A stretch of DNA of 20,127 nt from Pseudomonadota bacterium (GCA_023412995.1 JAEZQS010000341.1:1-20127); one strand, 5' to 3'. Counted from the first letter of the stretch, positions 7,611-14,914 are shown. A program made the numbers and translations. The notes: a model not told the origin generated them from the letters alone.

Positions 7611-7639
7611 TTGACACGCCCGATGGCGGCCAGTATCGT
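7611..7639 (+). promoter_or_regulatory. Sigma70 promoter of tRNA-Leu
   Basis: A perfect -35 TTGACA (7611-7616) is followed after exactly 17 bases by TATCGT (7634-7639). A GC-rich discriminator (TCGCGCCCC) comes next, the hallmark of stable-RNA promoters that ppGpp represses in proteobacteria. The tRNA begins about 33 bases beyond the expected transcription start. Confidence 0.75.
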
Positions 7640-7678
7640 TCGCGCCCCCGGAACTGGCACCAAATGCCATCCGGCGGA

Positions 7679-7763
7679 GCCCAGGTGGCGGAATTGGTAG
7701 ACGCACTAGCTTCAGGTGCTAGCGGGGCGACCCGTGGAGGTTCGAGTCCTCTCCTGGGCACCA
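7679..7763 (+). tRNA. tRNA-Leu, anticodon CAG
   Basis: The 85-base gene folds as a class II tRNA. The acceptor stem GCCCAGG (7679-7685) pairs with CCTGGGC (7753-7759), then discriminator A and an encoded CCA (7761-7763). The anticodon stem CTAGC/GCTAG encloses loop TTCAGGT, with anticodon CAG at 7713-7715 reading CUG leucine codons, the dominant Leu codon in this GC-rich genome. The long variable arm (CGGG-GCGA-CCCG) and T-arm (GGAGG-TTCGAGT-CCTCT) are both present. It has its own promoter and terminator and is divergent from rnr. Confidence 0.98.
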
Positions 7764-7777
7764 TCGAGTCATGAACG

Positions 7778-7800
7778 AACCCGCCGCTGGCGGGTTTTTT
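7778..7800 (+). terminator. Intrinsic terminator of tRNA-Leu
   Basis: AACCCGCC (7778-7785) pairs with GGCGGGTT (7789-7796) around a 3-base loop. The right arm runs into an uninterrupted six-T tract (7795-7800). It begins 15 bases after the tRNA CCA end. Confidence 0.93.
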
Positions 7801-7876
7801 CATTAAGGGGGCGGGAATTCCGGATTGGCTATCGACGTGCCTCGAAGCCTCGCCTTCAAGGCGCCCCGGTGGGATC

Positions 7877-7894
7877 TGCGCCGGCATCGGCGCA
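7877..7894 (-). other. Hairpin downstream of the DUF763 gene
   Basis: TGCGCCG (7877-7883) and CGGCGCA (7888-7894) form a perfect 7-bp stem with a GCAT loop, 29 bases past the DUF763 stop. No T-tract follows on the minus strand, so it may only protect the mRNA 3' end. Confidence 0.35.
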
Positions 7895-7922
7895 CGGCGT
7901 GGGCACCGCACCCGCGTTCCGC

Positions 7923-9224
7923 CTATCCCCGGCCCGTGCGGCGCCATACCGGCGGGATGGGCGCAGCGTCGGGCGCCGGCTCCCAGCCATGGATGCTGCG
8001 GCCGCCGAAGGCGTGCGAATCGCGACGCTCCTGCGCCACCAGGTCGTCCACGGAGGGCCCGCTCACGTGGCCTTCCAGCCGGCGCGCCTGGTCGTCTAGC
8101 CGCCTGAGCGCGTGCAAGCGCTCCTCGTTGCCGAGTTTCGCCTGCGCCACGGCCGCCTTCAGCACCTGGATCGTGTGGTCGTAGACCCGCGTCGGCACCG
8201 GGAAGGGATGGCGGTCCTTGCCGCCGTGGGCGAGCGAGAAGCGCGCGGGATCGGTGAAGCGGCACGGCGTGCCGTGCAGCACCTCGGCCACCATCGCCAG
8301 TGCACGCACGGTGCGCGCGCCGACGCCGGGCACCTGCAGCAGCTGGGTGAAATCACGCGGGCCGCATTCGGCGGCGGCAGCGAGGTTGCCGTGCAGGCGA
8401 CGGGCGACGACGTCACCGGTGCGCAGGTCGTGGCGGTCGGGCATCGCCAGGTGCGGCAGGAGTTCACCCTGCAGCGGCTCCGCCACACGCCGCGGCCGCA
8501 CGGCCACGGTGCCGGCGCATTCCAGCCGCGCCACTTCACGGGTGATGCGGTCGGGGCCGAGTTCGCGCAGCAGCTGCACCTGCGCCGATCGCGACGCGGC
8601 GGCGCGGTGGTCGGCGAGGTTGACGATCCGCCCCTGCCCTTCTCCCTCGATCGCCGCGTGCGGCGCGTCGACGAAGCTCGACAGGTTTTCCAACAGCCAG
8701 TGGTAGCGCCGGGCCTGGCCGCGATCGCCGTTCATGCCCTGCTGCACGACCACCCAGCGCCCGTCGTCGCTGACGATGAAGCCGTGCAGGTAGAGCGCGA
8801 AGCCGTCCTGCACCGCCGCGCTGTCGACCTTGGCCACCAGGCGGCTGGCCGTCGCCAGCGTGGCGCCATCCAGGCCCACACGTTCGCCGATCGCCAGCAG
8901 TTCTGCCGGCGTGGCGCGCGAATGGCGGCCGCGCCCGCCGCAGACGTGGATTCCGAGTTCGCACGCCAGCGGCGACAGGCCGCGCTTGAGCGCCCCGATC
9001 ACGCTGGTGGTGATACCGGAGGAATGCCAGTCCATGCCCATGACGGCGCCGAAGGACTGGAACCAGAAGGGATGCGCCAGGCGCCGCAGCAGCTCGTCGC
9101 GGCCGTACTCGTGCACGATGGCCTGCGCGATGACGGCGCCGAGGCGCGTCATGCGCTGCGCCAGCCACGCCGGTACGCGCCCGCCGTGCAGCGGAAGGTC
9201 GGCAGATCCGGAACGGCGCGTCAT
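7923..9224 (-). CDS. DUF763 domain-containing protein, 433 aa
   Basis: The protein matches the DUF763 family, known mainly from archaea and scattered bacteria, with no established function. Conserved blocks seen are SADLPLHGGRVPAWL (7-21), GMDWHSSGITTSVIGALKRG (63-82), GGRGRHSRATP (96-106) and GKDRHPFPVPTRVYDHTI (335-352). Residues 295-310 (LLQVPGVGARTVRALA) look like a helix-hairpin-helix, a sequence-independent DNA-binding element, so a nucleic-acid role is plausible but inferred. No signal peptide or membrane segment is present. ATG 9224 is right because the family block starts immediately after it, yet no Shine-Dalgarno is visible. A -10-like TATAAC (9258-9253 on the minus strand) lies about 28 bases upstream with a poor -35, so the leader is short. 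The gene is divergent from the histidine kinase. Confidence 0.88.
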   Translation of the reverse strand: MTRRSGSADLPLHGGRVPAWLAQRMTRLGAVIAQAIVHEYGRDELLRRLAHPFWFQSFGAVMGMDWHSSGITTSVIGALKRGLSPLACELGIHVCGGRGRHSRATPAELLAIGERVGLDGATLATASRLVAKVDSAAVQDGFALYLHGFIVSDDGRWVVVQQGMNGDRGQARRYHWLLENLSSFVDAPHAAIEGEGQGRIVNLADHRAAASRSAQVQLLRELGPDRITREVARLECAGTVAVRPRRVAEPLQGELLPHLAMPDRHDLRTGDVVARRLHGNLAAAAECGPRDFTQLLQVPGVGARTVRALAMVAEVLHGTPCRFTDPARFSLAHGGKDRHPFPVPTRVYDHTIQVLKAAVAQAKLGNEERLHALRRLDDQARRLEGHVSGPSVDDLVAQERRDSHAFGGRSIHGWEPAPDAAPIPPVWRRTGRG

Positions 9225-9392
9225 GGAGATGGCAGGGCGTGCATGCCCTCCGGTTATAGCGCACCCCGCGCGTCCGCGGCACGGCCGAAGGAAAAAGCTG
9301 GCTGAACAGCGGTCGCGCGGGTCAGCCGGGCGTTGCGGAGACGGCTGTTATCCTCCGTCCCGCGGCTTGCCGGGCCGGCAATGAGGGGCGGA

Positions 9393-11795
9393 ATGGAGCG
9401 GAGCCTGCGTTTCCTTGGCAGCACGGGTGGGGTCGCCACGCGCATGCGCGCGCTCGACTGGTCCGCCACGCCGCTTGGCGCGCCGGCGACCTGGCCGCGT
9501 GCGCTGCGGACCGTGGTGTCGCTGATGCTGGCGTCCAGGTTCCCCATGTTCGTCGCCTGGGGACGCGAACTCACCTTCCTCTACAACGATGCGTACGCCG
9601 AGATCCTCGGCCAGAAGCACCCGTGGGCGATGGGCCAGCCGTTCCAGGCCATCTGGGGCGAGATCTGGGGCGACATCGAACCCTTGATCGCACGGGCCCT
9701 TTCAGGCGAAGGGACCTGGCAGGAGGACCTGCCGCTGCTGATGCGGCGCAAGGGGTTCGACGAGCAGACCTGGTTCACCTTCTCCTATTCACCCGTGCAC
9801 GGCGACGATGGCGAGGTGGCGGGCATGTACTGCGTCTGCACCGAGACCACGGCGGCGGTGCTGGCCCGCAGGCAACGCGAGGGCGAACTCGATCGGCTGC
9901 GCAAGCTCTTCCAGCAGGCGCCCGGGCTGATGGCCGTGCTGAGCGGACCCGATTTCGTGTTCGAGCTCGCCAACGACGCCTACATCCACCTGGTGGGCAA
10001 GCGCGACCTGCTCGGCCGTCCGGTATCCGAAGCCCTGCCGGAGCTTTCCGGCCAGGGGTTCATGGAACTCCTCGGCGAGGTGTACCGCAGTGGCACGGCA
10101 TTCGTCGGCCAGGCCGTGCCGGTCCAGCTCGAGCGGACTCCCGGAACGGGTGCGCGGATGGAAGAGCGCTTCGTCGATTTCATTTACCAGCCCATCCGCG
10201 ACGAATCGGGCACCGTCACCGGCATCTTCGTCGAAGGCAGCGACGTCACCGAAGCGGTGCGCGCGATGGACGCCCTGCGGGAAAGCGAACGGCGCATGCT
10301 GCAGCTCGCCAACACCATCCAGCACCTGGCATGGATGGCGACGGAGAAAGGCCACCCGGTCTGGTTCAACGACCGCTGGTACGCCTATACCGGCACCACG
10401 CCCGAGCAGATGCACGGCACCGGATGGGCTTCGCTCGTCCACCCCGACGACCTGCCCGCCGAGATCGCGCGCTGGGAAACCTGCATGCGCACCGGCCAGC
10501 CCTACGAGGGCGAAATGCGGCTGCGCGGCCGCGATGGCGAGTACCGCCTGTTCCATGGCGTGGCCGCGCCGGTCCGCGACGGCTCGGGACGCATCGTGCA
10601 GTGGTTCGGCACCAATACCGACGTCACCGAGATGCGCGCCGCGCAGCGTGCCCTGCTGGAATCGAGTCGCCGCAAGGACGAGTTCCTGGCGATGCTCGCG
10701 CACGAGCTGCGCAACCCGCTGGCGCCGATCAGCACGGCCGCGCACCTGCTGCGCGTGATCAGCAACGACGATGCGCGCGTGCAGCAGGCCAGTGCGATCA
10801 TCAGCCGCCAGGTGGGCCACATGGTGGCGCTGGTCGACGACCTGCTGGACGTCTCGCGCGTCACCCGTGGCCTGGTCGAGCTGCAGCCCGAACCGCTCGA
10901 CTTCGCCAGCGTGGTCGCCGATGCGGTCGAGCAGGTGCGGCCGGAGTTCGAATCGCGTGGCCACGCCCTCGACATCCGCCTGCCCGATCCGCCGCCGGCA
11001 CTGGTCGCCGATCGCACCCGCCTGACCCAGGTGGTGTGCAACCTGCTGCACAACGCGGCCAAGTACACGCCACCGGGTGGCCGGGTCGAGCTCTGCGCCG
11101 AAGCGGACGCGGAACGCCTGAGCGTGTCGGTCGAGGACAACGGCATCGGCATCGAGCCCGGGCTGCTGCCGGAGGTCTTCACCCTCTTCACCCAGGCGGC
11201 GCGCACGCCTGACCGCCAGCAGGGCGGACTCGGCATCGGCCTGGCACTGGTGCGCGGGCTGGTGGAACTGCATGGCGGGGCCGTTTGCGCGTACAGCGAC
11301 GGACCCGGCCAGGGGGCGCGCTTCACGGTCGAGCTGCCGTTGGCGGCGCGGGCCGAGGTGCAGCACGCGCCGGCACCAGAAGTCGCTGCCGAGCGCATCG
11401 CAGGCTGCCGCATCATGGTGGTGGACGACAACCTGGACGCGGCGCAGTCGCTGGCCGAACTCCTCGTCGAGCAGGGCTACAGCGTCACCGTGCACGAGGA
11501 TCCCGCCACCGCCCTGGCCGCCGCCAACGCCGAACGCCATGACGCCCTCGTGCTGGACATCGGCATGCCCGGGATGGATGGCTGCGAACTGGCGCGGCGC
11601 ATCCGCGCCGGTGCGGCGTCCGCCGACGCCCTGCTGGTCGCACTCACCGGTTATGGCCAGCCGCAGGACCGCGCCCGCTCGTTGGAAGCCGGCTTCGACG
11701 CGCACCTGGTGAAACCCGCCAACCTGGCGGAGCTGCTCTCGCTGCTGGTGCGACGGCCCCACGCGGGGACTGCCGGGCGCCCGGCCGTCGCCTGA
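9393..11795 (+). CDS. Soluble hybrid sensor histidine kinase (PAS-PAS-PAS-HisKA-HATPase-REC)
   Basis: The 800-residue protein is a hybrid two-component kinase without membrane segments, so it senses a cytoplasmic signal. Three PAS-like domains come first (about 25-155, 168-290 and 300-415; the third ends in FGTNTDVTE). The HisKA domain has phospho-acceptor His437 in AMLAHELRNP. The HATPase domain shows Asn554 in NLLHNAAKYT, EDNGIGI (581-587) and GGLGIGLALV (611-620). The C-terminal receiver has Asp678/Asp679, phospho-acceptor Asp722 in LVLDIGMPGMDG, Thr752 and Lys774. ATG 9393 is preferred over in-frame ATGs at 9333 and 9381 because GAGGGGCGGA sits just before it. No output regulator gene is adjacent, so the phosphate probably moves to a partner encoded elsewhere. 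The signal is unknown. Confidence 0.93.
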   Translation: MERSLRFLGSTGGVATRMRALDWSATPLGAPATWPRALRTVVSLMLASRFPMFVAWGRELTFLYNDAYAEILGQKHPWAMGQPFQAIWGEIWGDIEPLIARALSGEGTWQEDLPLLMRRKGFDEQTWFTFSYSPVHGDDGEVAGMYCVCTETTAAVLARRQREGELDRLRKLFQQAPGLMAVLSGPDFVFELANDAYIHLVGKRDLLGRPVSEALPELSGQGFMELLGEVYRSGTAFVGQAVPVQLERTPGTGARMEERFVDFIYQPIRDESGTVTGIFVEGSDVTEAVRAMDALRESERRMLQLANTIQHLAWMATEKGHPVWFNDRWYAYTGTTPEQMHGTGWASLVHPDDLPAEIARWETCMRTGQPYEGEMRLRGRDGEYRLFHGVAAPVRDGSGRIVQWFGTNTDVTEMRAAQRALLESSRRKDEFLAMLAHELRNPLAPISTAAHLLRVISNDDARVQQASAIISRQVGHMVALVDDLLDVSRVTRGLVELQPEPLDFASVVADAVEQVRPEFESRGHALDIRLPDPPPALVADRTRLTQVVCNLLHNAAKYTPPGGRVELCAEADAERLSVSVEDNGIGIEPGLLPEVFTLFTQAARTPDRQQGGLGIGLALVRGLVELHGGAVCAYSDGPGQGARFTVELPLAARAEVQHAPAPEVAAERIAGCRIMVVDDNLDAAQSLAELLVEQGYSVTVHEDPATALAAANAERHDALVLDIGMPGMDGCELARRIRAGAASADALLVALTGYGQPQDRARSLEAGFDAHLVKPANLAELLSLLVRRPHAGTAGRPAVA

Positions 11796-11842
11796 TCCTG
11801 CAGGCGTTCATGCGATAGGCCGTTGGCGCCGGAACACCGGTG

Positions 11843-11872
11843 ATGCTGGACGGGCCCCGCGCCCGTCAGCAT
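11843..11872 (+). other. Strong hairpin between the kinase and MscS genes
   Basis: ATGCTG (11843-11848), one bulged G, and ACGGGC (11850-11855) pair with GCCCGT (11861-11866) and CAGCAT (11867-11872). This gives 12 bp around a CCCGC loop. It starts 48 bases after the kinase stop and ends 41 bases before the next start. No T-run follows, so it could be a rho-assisted or imperfect terminator, or a leader structure of the channel gene. Confidence 0.55.
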
Positions 11873-11913
11873 GATCGCCGCTCCACGCGCCGACGAGCGA
11901 GGACAAACCGACC

Positions 11914-12525
11914 GTGATCGACTGGATGGCCCCGACCCTTGAATGGCACGGCCACGGCAGGGCCCTGCCGCTGCTCGGCGTCCTGCTGGTCCTGCTCGCC
12001 GCATGGCTGCTCAATGCGCTGCTGCGGCGCGCGCTGCGACGCCTGTGCGAAGGGTACGAGCTGCCCGCGGCGTTCATCATCGGCACGCGCCGCCTGCTCG
12101 GCATCGTCCTCTACGCCAGCGCCTTCCTGGTCGGCCTCAACCTCTTGGGCGTATCCGGGGCGGCGGTCTGGTCGCTGCTGACCGGGTTCATCGCGGTAGG
12201 CGCGGTGGCGTTCTTCGCGGCGTGGAGCGTGCTGTCCAACATCTTCTGCACGCTGCTGATCCTGGTGACGCGGCCGTTCCGCCTCAACGACCACATCGAG
12301 CTGGTGGAGAGCGGGGACAAGCGCGGACTGCGCGGGCAGGTGGTGGACATCCACGTGATCTACACCACCCTGGAAGAAACCCATCCGGACGGTTCGCGTT
12401 CGGTGCTGCACGTCCCCAACAGCCACTTCTTCCAGCGGTCGATCCGCCGCTGGCAGGGGCAGCCGCCGGTGCTGTTGCAGGCCGGCGACGAGCAGGGCTC
12501 CCGTGCCGGCACGCCGCGCGGCTGA
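11914..12525 (+). CDS. Minimal MscS-like mechanosensitive channel
   Basis: MscS-type channels open under membrane tension and release solutes during osmotic downshock. This 203-residue version has three predicted membrane segments (about 17-37, 61-80 and 86-118). The last is a Gly/Ala-rich pore helix (GFIAVGAVAFFAAWSVLSN) followed by the beta-domain signature RPFRLNDHIEL, GQVVDIHVIYTTLE and HVPNSHFFQRSI. It ends soon after the beta domain, so the alpha/beta cytoplasmic cage and terminal barrel of E. coli MscS (286 residues) are absent. The start is taken as GTG 11914 with GCGAGGA ten bases upstream; ATG 11926 is an alternative. It is downstream of and co-directional with the kinase, but a hairpin lies between them. 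Confidence 0.87.
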   Translation: MIDWMAPTLEWHGHGRALPLLGVLLVLLAAWLLNALLRRALRRLCEGYELPAAFIIGTRRLLGIVLYASAFLVGLNLLGVSGAAVWSLLTGFIAVGAVAFFAAWSVLSNIFCTLLILVTRPFRLNDHIELVESGDKRGLRGQVVDIHVIYTTLEETHPDGSRSVLHVPNSHFFQRSIRRWQGQPPVLLQAGDEQGSRAGTPRG

Positions 12526-12775
12526 TCCCGAGGCGGCCTGCCGCTGAACGGCGGCCTTCAACGATCTGCAAACCCTCCCGCTGCGTGCGCCAGGCCGCTG
12601 AGCGCCGAGCGGATTCGTGGCACAAGGCCACAGCGGACTGAACGGCAGCCGGTGGCATCGGTTCCGCGATCGATCCCGTGGCAGCCGTCACAGTCGGCGC
12701 GGCGGCAGTTCGACAGATTGCACGGGTGCGCGGCCCCCGACGGGCGGCGAAGGCGGTTTCCTGGAGGAATGATCG

Positions 12776-13024
12776 ATGGCGTCGAAGTTCGATTCGGGCG
12801 ACTGGATGTCGGCGCTGCAACCGCCCGACGCGGCAGGCGCGCGAAGCCGGGTGGCTGCAGCGCCGGCGCCTTCGCTGGCCGATGCCGAGCGGCAGAAGCG
12901 CGAGAAGCTGCAGATCAAGGCAATCGAGGCGCGCGTCAAGCTCAAGCTGATGCGCGACCGCACCGAAGCACTGAAGCAGGCCCTTGCCCGTTTCCGGGCG
13001 GTGGAAGAAGCACGCCGGGCGTGA
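12776..13024 (+). CDS. Small charged helical protein, 82 aa, unknown function
   Basis: I do not recognise this protein. It is supported as a gene by a strong Shine-Dalgarno (TGGAGGAA, 8 bases before ATG 12776) and GC-rich third codon positions like its neighbours. The N-terminal third is low-complexity Ala/Pro (residues 1-33, beginning MASKFDSGDWMSAL). The rest, from about ADAERQKREK to the end, is a continuous Lys/Arg/Glu/Ala/Leu amphipathic helix, likely a coiled coil with net positive charge. There is no membrane segment, signal or cysteine. The 250 bases between the channel gene and this gene hold only short stems (for example GTGGC-ACAAG-GCCAC at 12617-12631). The gene ends 43 bases before the convergent VOC gene. 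Confidence 0.6.
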   Translation: MASKFDSGDWMSALQPPDAAGARSRVAAAPAPSLADAERQKREKLQIKAIEARVKLKLMRDRTEALKQALARFRAVEEARRA

Positions 13025-13067
13025 CCAGCGGCGCTGGGCCGTGCTGGCTGCGCGGCCGCCGTCGGGT

Positions 13068-13457
13068 TCAGTCACCCCCAGCGAGGGCGCTGACCATCAC
13101 GTAGTAGCCGTCCGGGTCGCGCAGCGCGAACTCGAGCGTTCCCGTGGCGGGGTTGCGGTGCGGCTCTTCCGCAAGGGCCCCCAGGGCACGCGCGCGCGCC
13201 AGCGTCTCGTTGAAATCGTCCACGCGGAAGAACAGCAGCAGGCCATTGCCGGGCGTTGCGCGCTCCGGGTTCGCCAGCGGCGGATGCGCGTGCTCGCCCC
13301 AGCGGTGCAGGCACAGCAGCACGGTGCCGTCGGCATCGACCAGCTGGCCGAAATGGTCATGCGCCGGCGCGGTTTCCGCCTGCCCGCACAGCTGCTGGTA
13401 CCAGCGGAAGCTGCGCGCCACATCGGGCACGCCCAGGATGGTCCAGGTACGCTTCAT
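13068..13457 (-). CDS. VOC family protein (glyoxalase/bleomycin-resistance fold)
   Basis: The 129-residue protein has the paired beta-alpha-beta-beta-beta modules of the vicinal-oxygen-chelate fold. The first half runs from WTILGVPDVARSFRWYQQLCG (trimmed: VPDVARSFRWYQQLCG, 10-25) through HFGQLVDADGTVLLCLH. The second runs from LLLFFRVDDFNETLARARAL to the typical terminus FALRDPDGYYVMVSAL. Possible metal ligands are His35 (DHFGQL) and Glu110 in LEFALRDPDG. VOC members include glyoxalase I, dioxygenases and antibiotic-binding proteins; the substrate cannot be told here. The start ATG 13457 has GGGGAGCAGCG directly upstream. It lies downstream of purA on the same strand, separated by a double heptamer repeat. 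Confidence 0.85.
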   Translation of the reverse strand: MKRTWTILGVPDVARSFRWYQQLCGQAETAPAHDHFGQLVDADGTVLLCLHRWGEHAHPPLANPERATPGNGLLLFFRVDDFNETLARARALGALAEEPHRNPATGTLEFALRDPDGYYVMVSALAGGD

Positions 13458-13502
13458 CGCTGCTCCCCGCCGACCTCCGCCGCCGCCCCACTTCCGCCGT
13501 GC

Positions 13503-13544
13503 GCTTTCCGCTTTCCGCTTTCCGAATCCCGAATCCCGAATCCC
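13503..13544. repeat. Two adjacent 3x7-base tandem arrays
   Basis: GCTTTCC is repeated three times (13503-13523) and is followed without a gap, in the same 7-base register, by three copies of GAATCCC (13524-13544). On the minus strand this reads GGGATTC x3 then GGAAAGC x3. The array begins 7 bases after the purA stop codon, within the 94-base purA-VOC gap. Confidence 0.92.
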
Positions 13545-13551
13545 CGCCCAC

Positions 13552-14844
13552 TCAGTCGAACGGATCGCGCAGCACGATGTTGGCATCGCGGTCGGGACCG
13601 GTACTGACGATGGCGAGCGGGCAGCCGGCCAGTTCCTCCAGCGCGCGCAGGTAGGCGCGGGCGGCGGGCGGCAGCTGGTCCCACTGGGTGAGGCCACGGG
13701 TGGATTCCTGCCAGCCGGGGAACTCGAGGTACACGGGCGTGCACTCGTCCCAGCCGGCGGCGTCGAGCGGTGCATACTCGGTGCGCTTTCCGCGGTATTC
13801 GTAGGCGATGCAGATCTTGAGCTTGTCCATCCCGTCCAGGATGTCGAGCTTGGTGATGCACAGGCCGGAGATGCCGTTGATCGCGACCGCGCGCTTGAGC
13901 GCGACGATGTCCATCCAGCCGCACCGGCGCGGCCGCCCGGTGGAGGCGCCGTATTCCTGGCCGCGGTCGCGGATGCCCTGCCCCACCGCGTCGTCCAGCT
14001 CGGTGGGGAACGGGCCGCCGCCGACGCGCGTGGCATAGGCCTTGGCGATGCCGAGCACGTAGTCGATGTAGTCGGCGCCGACGCCGCTCCCGGCCAGTGC
14101 ACCGCCAATGGTGGTGTTGCTGGACGTGACGTACGGGTAGGTGCCGTGGTCGATGTCCAGCAGCGCGCCCTGCGCGCCCTCGAACAGCACCCGCTTGCCC
14201 TGTTTGCGCAGGTCGTGCAGGAGTCCCGCGACGTCGGACTTCATCGGCTCGACGTATTCGCCGAAGTCGAGCGCCTCGTCCAGCATGCGCTGGTAATCGA
14301 CCGGTTCGGCGCCGAGGTATTTCTCCAGCACGAAATTGTGGTAGTCGAGCGCGGTGCGCAGGAGCTCGCCGAGCTGCTGCGGGTAGTGCAGGTCGGCGAT
14401 GCGGATGCCGCGCCGCGCGACCTTGTCCTCGTACGCCGGCCCGATGCCGCGGCCGGTGGTGCCGATCGCCTTGCCGCCGGCCGCCTTCTCGCGCGCCTGG
14501 TCCAGCGCGATGTGGTACGGCATGATCAGCGGCGTCGCCGGGCTGATCTTGAGGCGCGGACGCACTTCGACGCCGCTGGCCTCCAGCTCGTCGATCTCCT
14601 TGCGCAGCGCCGCGGGCGAGAGCACCACGCCGTTGCCGATCAGGCACAGCGCGTCGTCGCGCAGGATGCCCGAAGGGATCAGGTGCAGGACCGTCTTCTT
14701 GCCCTTGATCACCAGGGTGTGGCCGGCATTGTGGCCGCCCTGGAAACGCACCACGGCGCCGATGTCCTGCGTCAGCAGGTCGACGATCTTGCCCTTGCCC
14801 TCGTCGCCCCATTGCGCGCCAAGGATGACTACCGACTTGCCCAT
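13552..14844 (-). CDS. purA: Adenylosuccinate synthetase
   Basis: PurA joins IMP and aspartate using GTP to form adenylosuccinate, the first committed step to AMP. The 430-residue length equals that of the family. The GTP-binding glycine loop GDEGKGK (13-19) contains catalytic Asp14, and His42 lies in NAGHTL. Also present are the IMP-binding TTGRGIGPAYEDK region, ASTGRPRRCGW and the guanine-specificity segment TKLDILDG. ATG 14844 is preceded by GAGGACCT. It follows the DUF2065 gene by 70 bases on the same strand, the order seen in E. coli (hflC-yjeT-purA). The protein ends immediately before a heptamer repeat array. Confidence 0.98.
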   Translation of the reverse strand: MGKSVVILGAQWGDEGKGKIVDLLTQDIGAVVRFQGGHNAGHTLVIKGKKTVLHLIPSGILRDDALCLIGNGVVLSPAALRKEIDELEASGVEVRPRLKISPATPLIMPYHIALDQAREKAAGGKAIGTTGRGIGPAYEDKVARRGIRIADLHYPQQLGELLRTALDYHNFVLEKYLGAEPVDYQRMLDEALDFGEYVEPMKSDVAGLLHDLRKQGKRVLFEGAQGALLDIDHGTYPYVTSSNTTIGGALAGSGVGADYIDYVLGIAKAYATRVGGGPFPTELDDAVGQGIRDRGQEYGASTGRPRRCGWMDIVALKRAVAINGISGLCITKLDILDGMDKLKICIAYEYRGKRTEYAPLDAAGWDECTPVYLEFPGWQESTRGLTQWDQLPPAARAYLRALEELAGCPLAIVSTGPDRDANIVLRDPFD

Positions 14845-14914
14845 GAGGTCCTCGCTCTGCGATCCCGCACTCGTGCCGACGCTTGCTTTCGTCCCGCTCC
14901 CGCGACCGCGTGCC

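Noticed and set aside
7550..7663. Longer rnr start at 7663
   Set aside because: The extension crosses the tRNA-Leu promoter and has no family similarity; ATG 7549 has a good Shine-Dalgarno.
7741..7763. tRNA-Leu 3' end as an attachment site for an integrated element
   Set aside because: I found no second copy of the tRNA end in the window and no integrase gene.
5417..7774. 785-codon open frame on the plus strand, ending in a sequence like VAELVDALASGASGATRGG
   Set aside because: It is the antisense shadow of rnr, and its end is the well-known false translation of a tRNA-Leu gene.
9333..9392. Earlier kinase starts at ATG 9333 or 9381
   Set aside because: Neither has a Shine-Dalgarno, while ATG 9393 is preceded by GAGGGGCGGA and the conserved domain starts well after it.
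12526..12775. Possible RNA gene or riboswitch in the 250-base gap before the small protein
   Set aside because: Only short, unconnected stems are visible, with no conserved riboswitch core, promoter or terminator that I can recognise.
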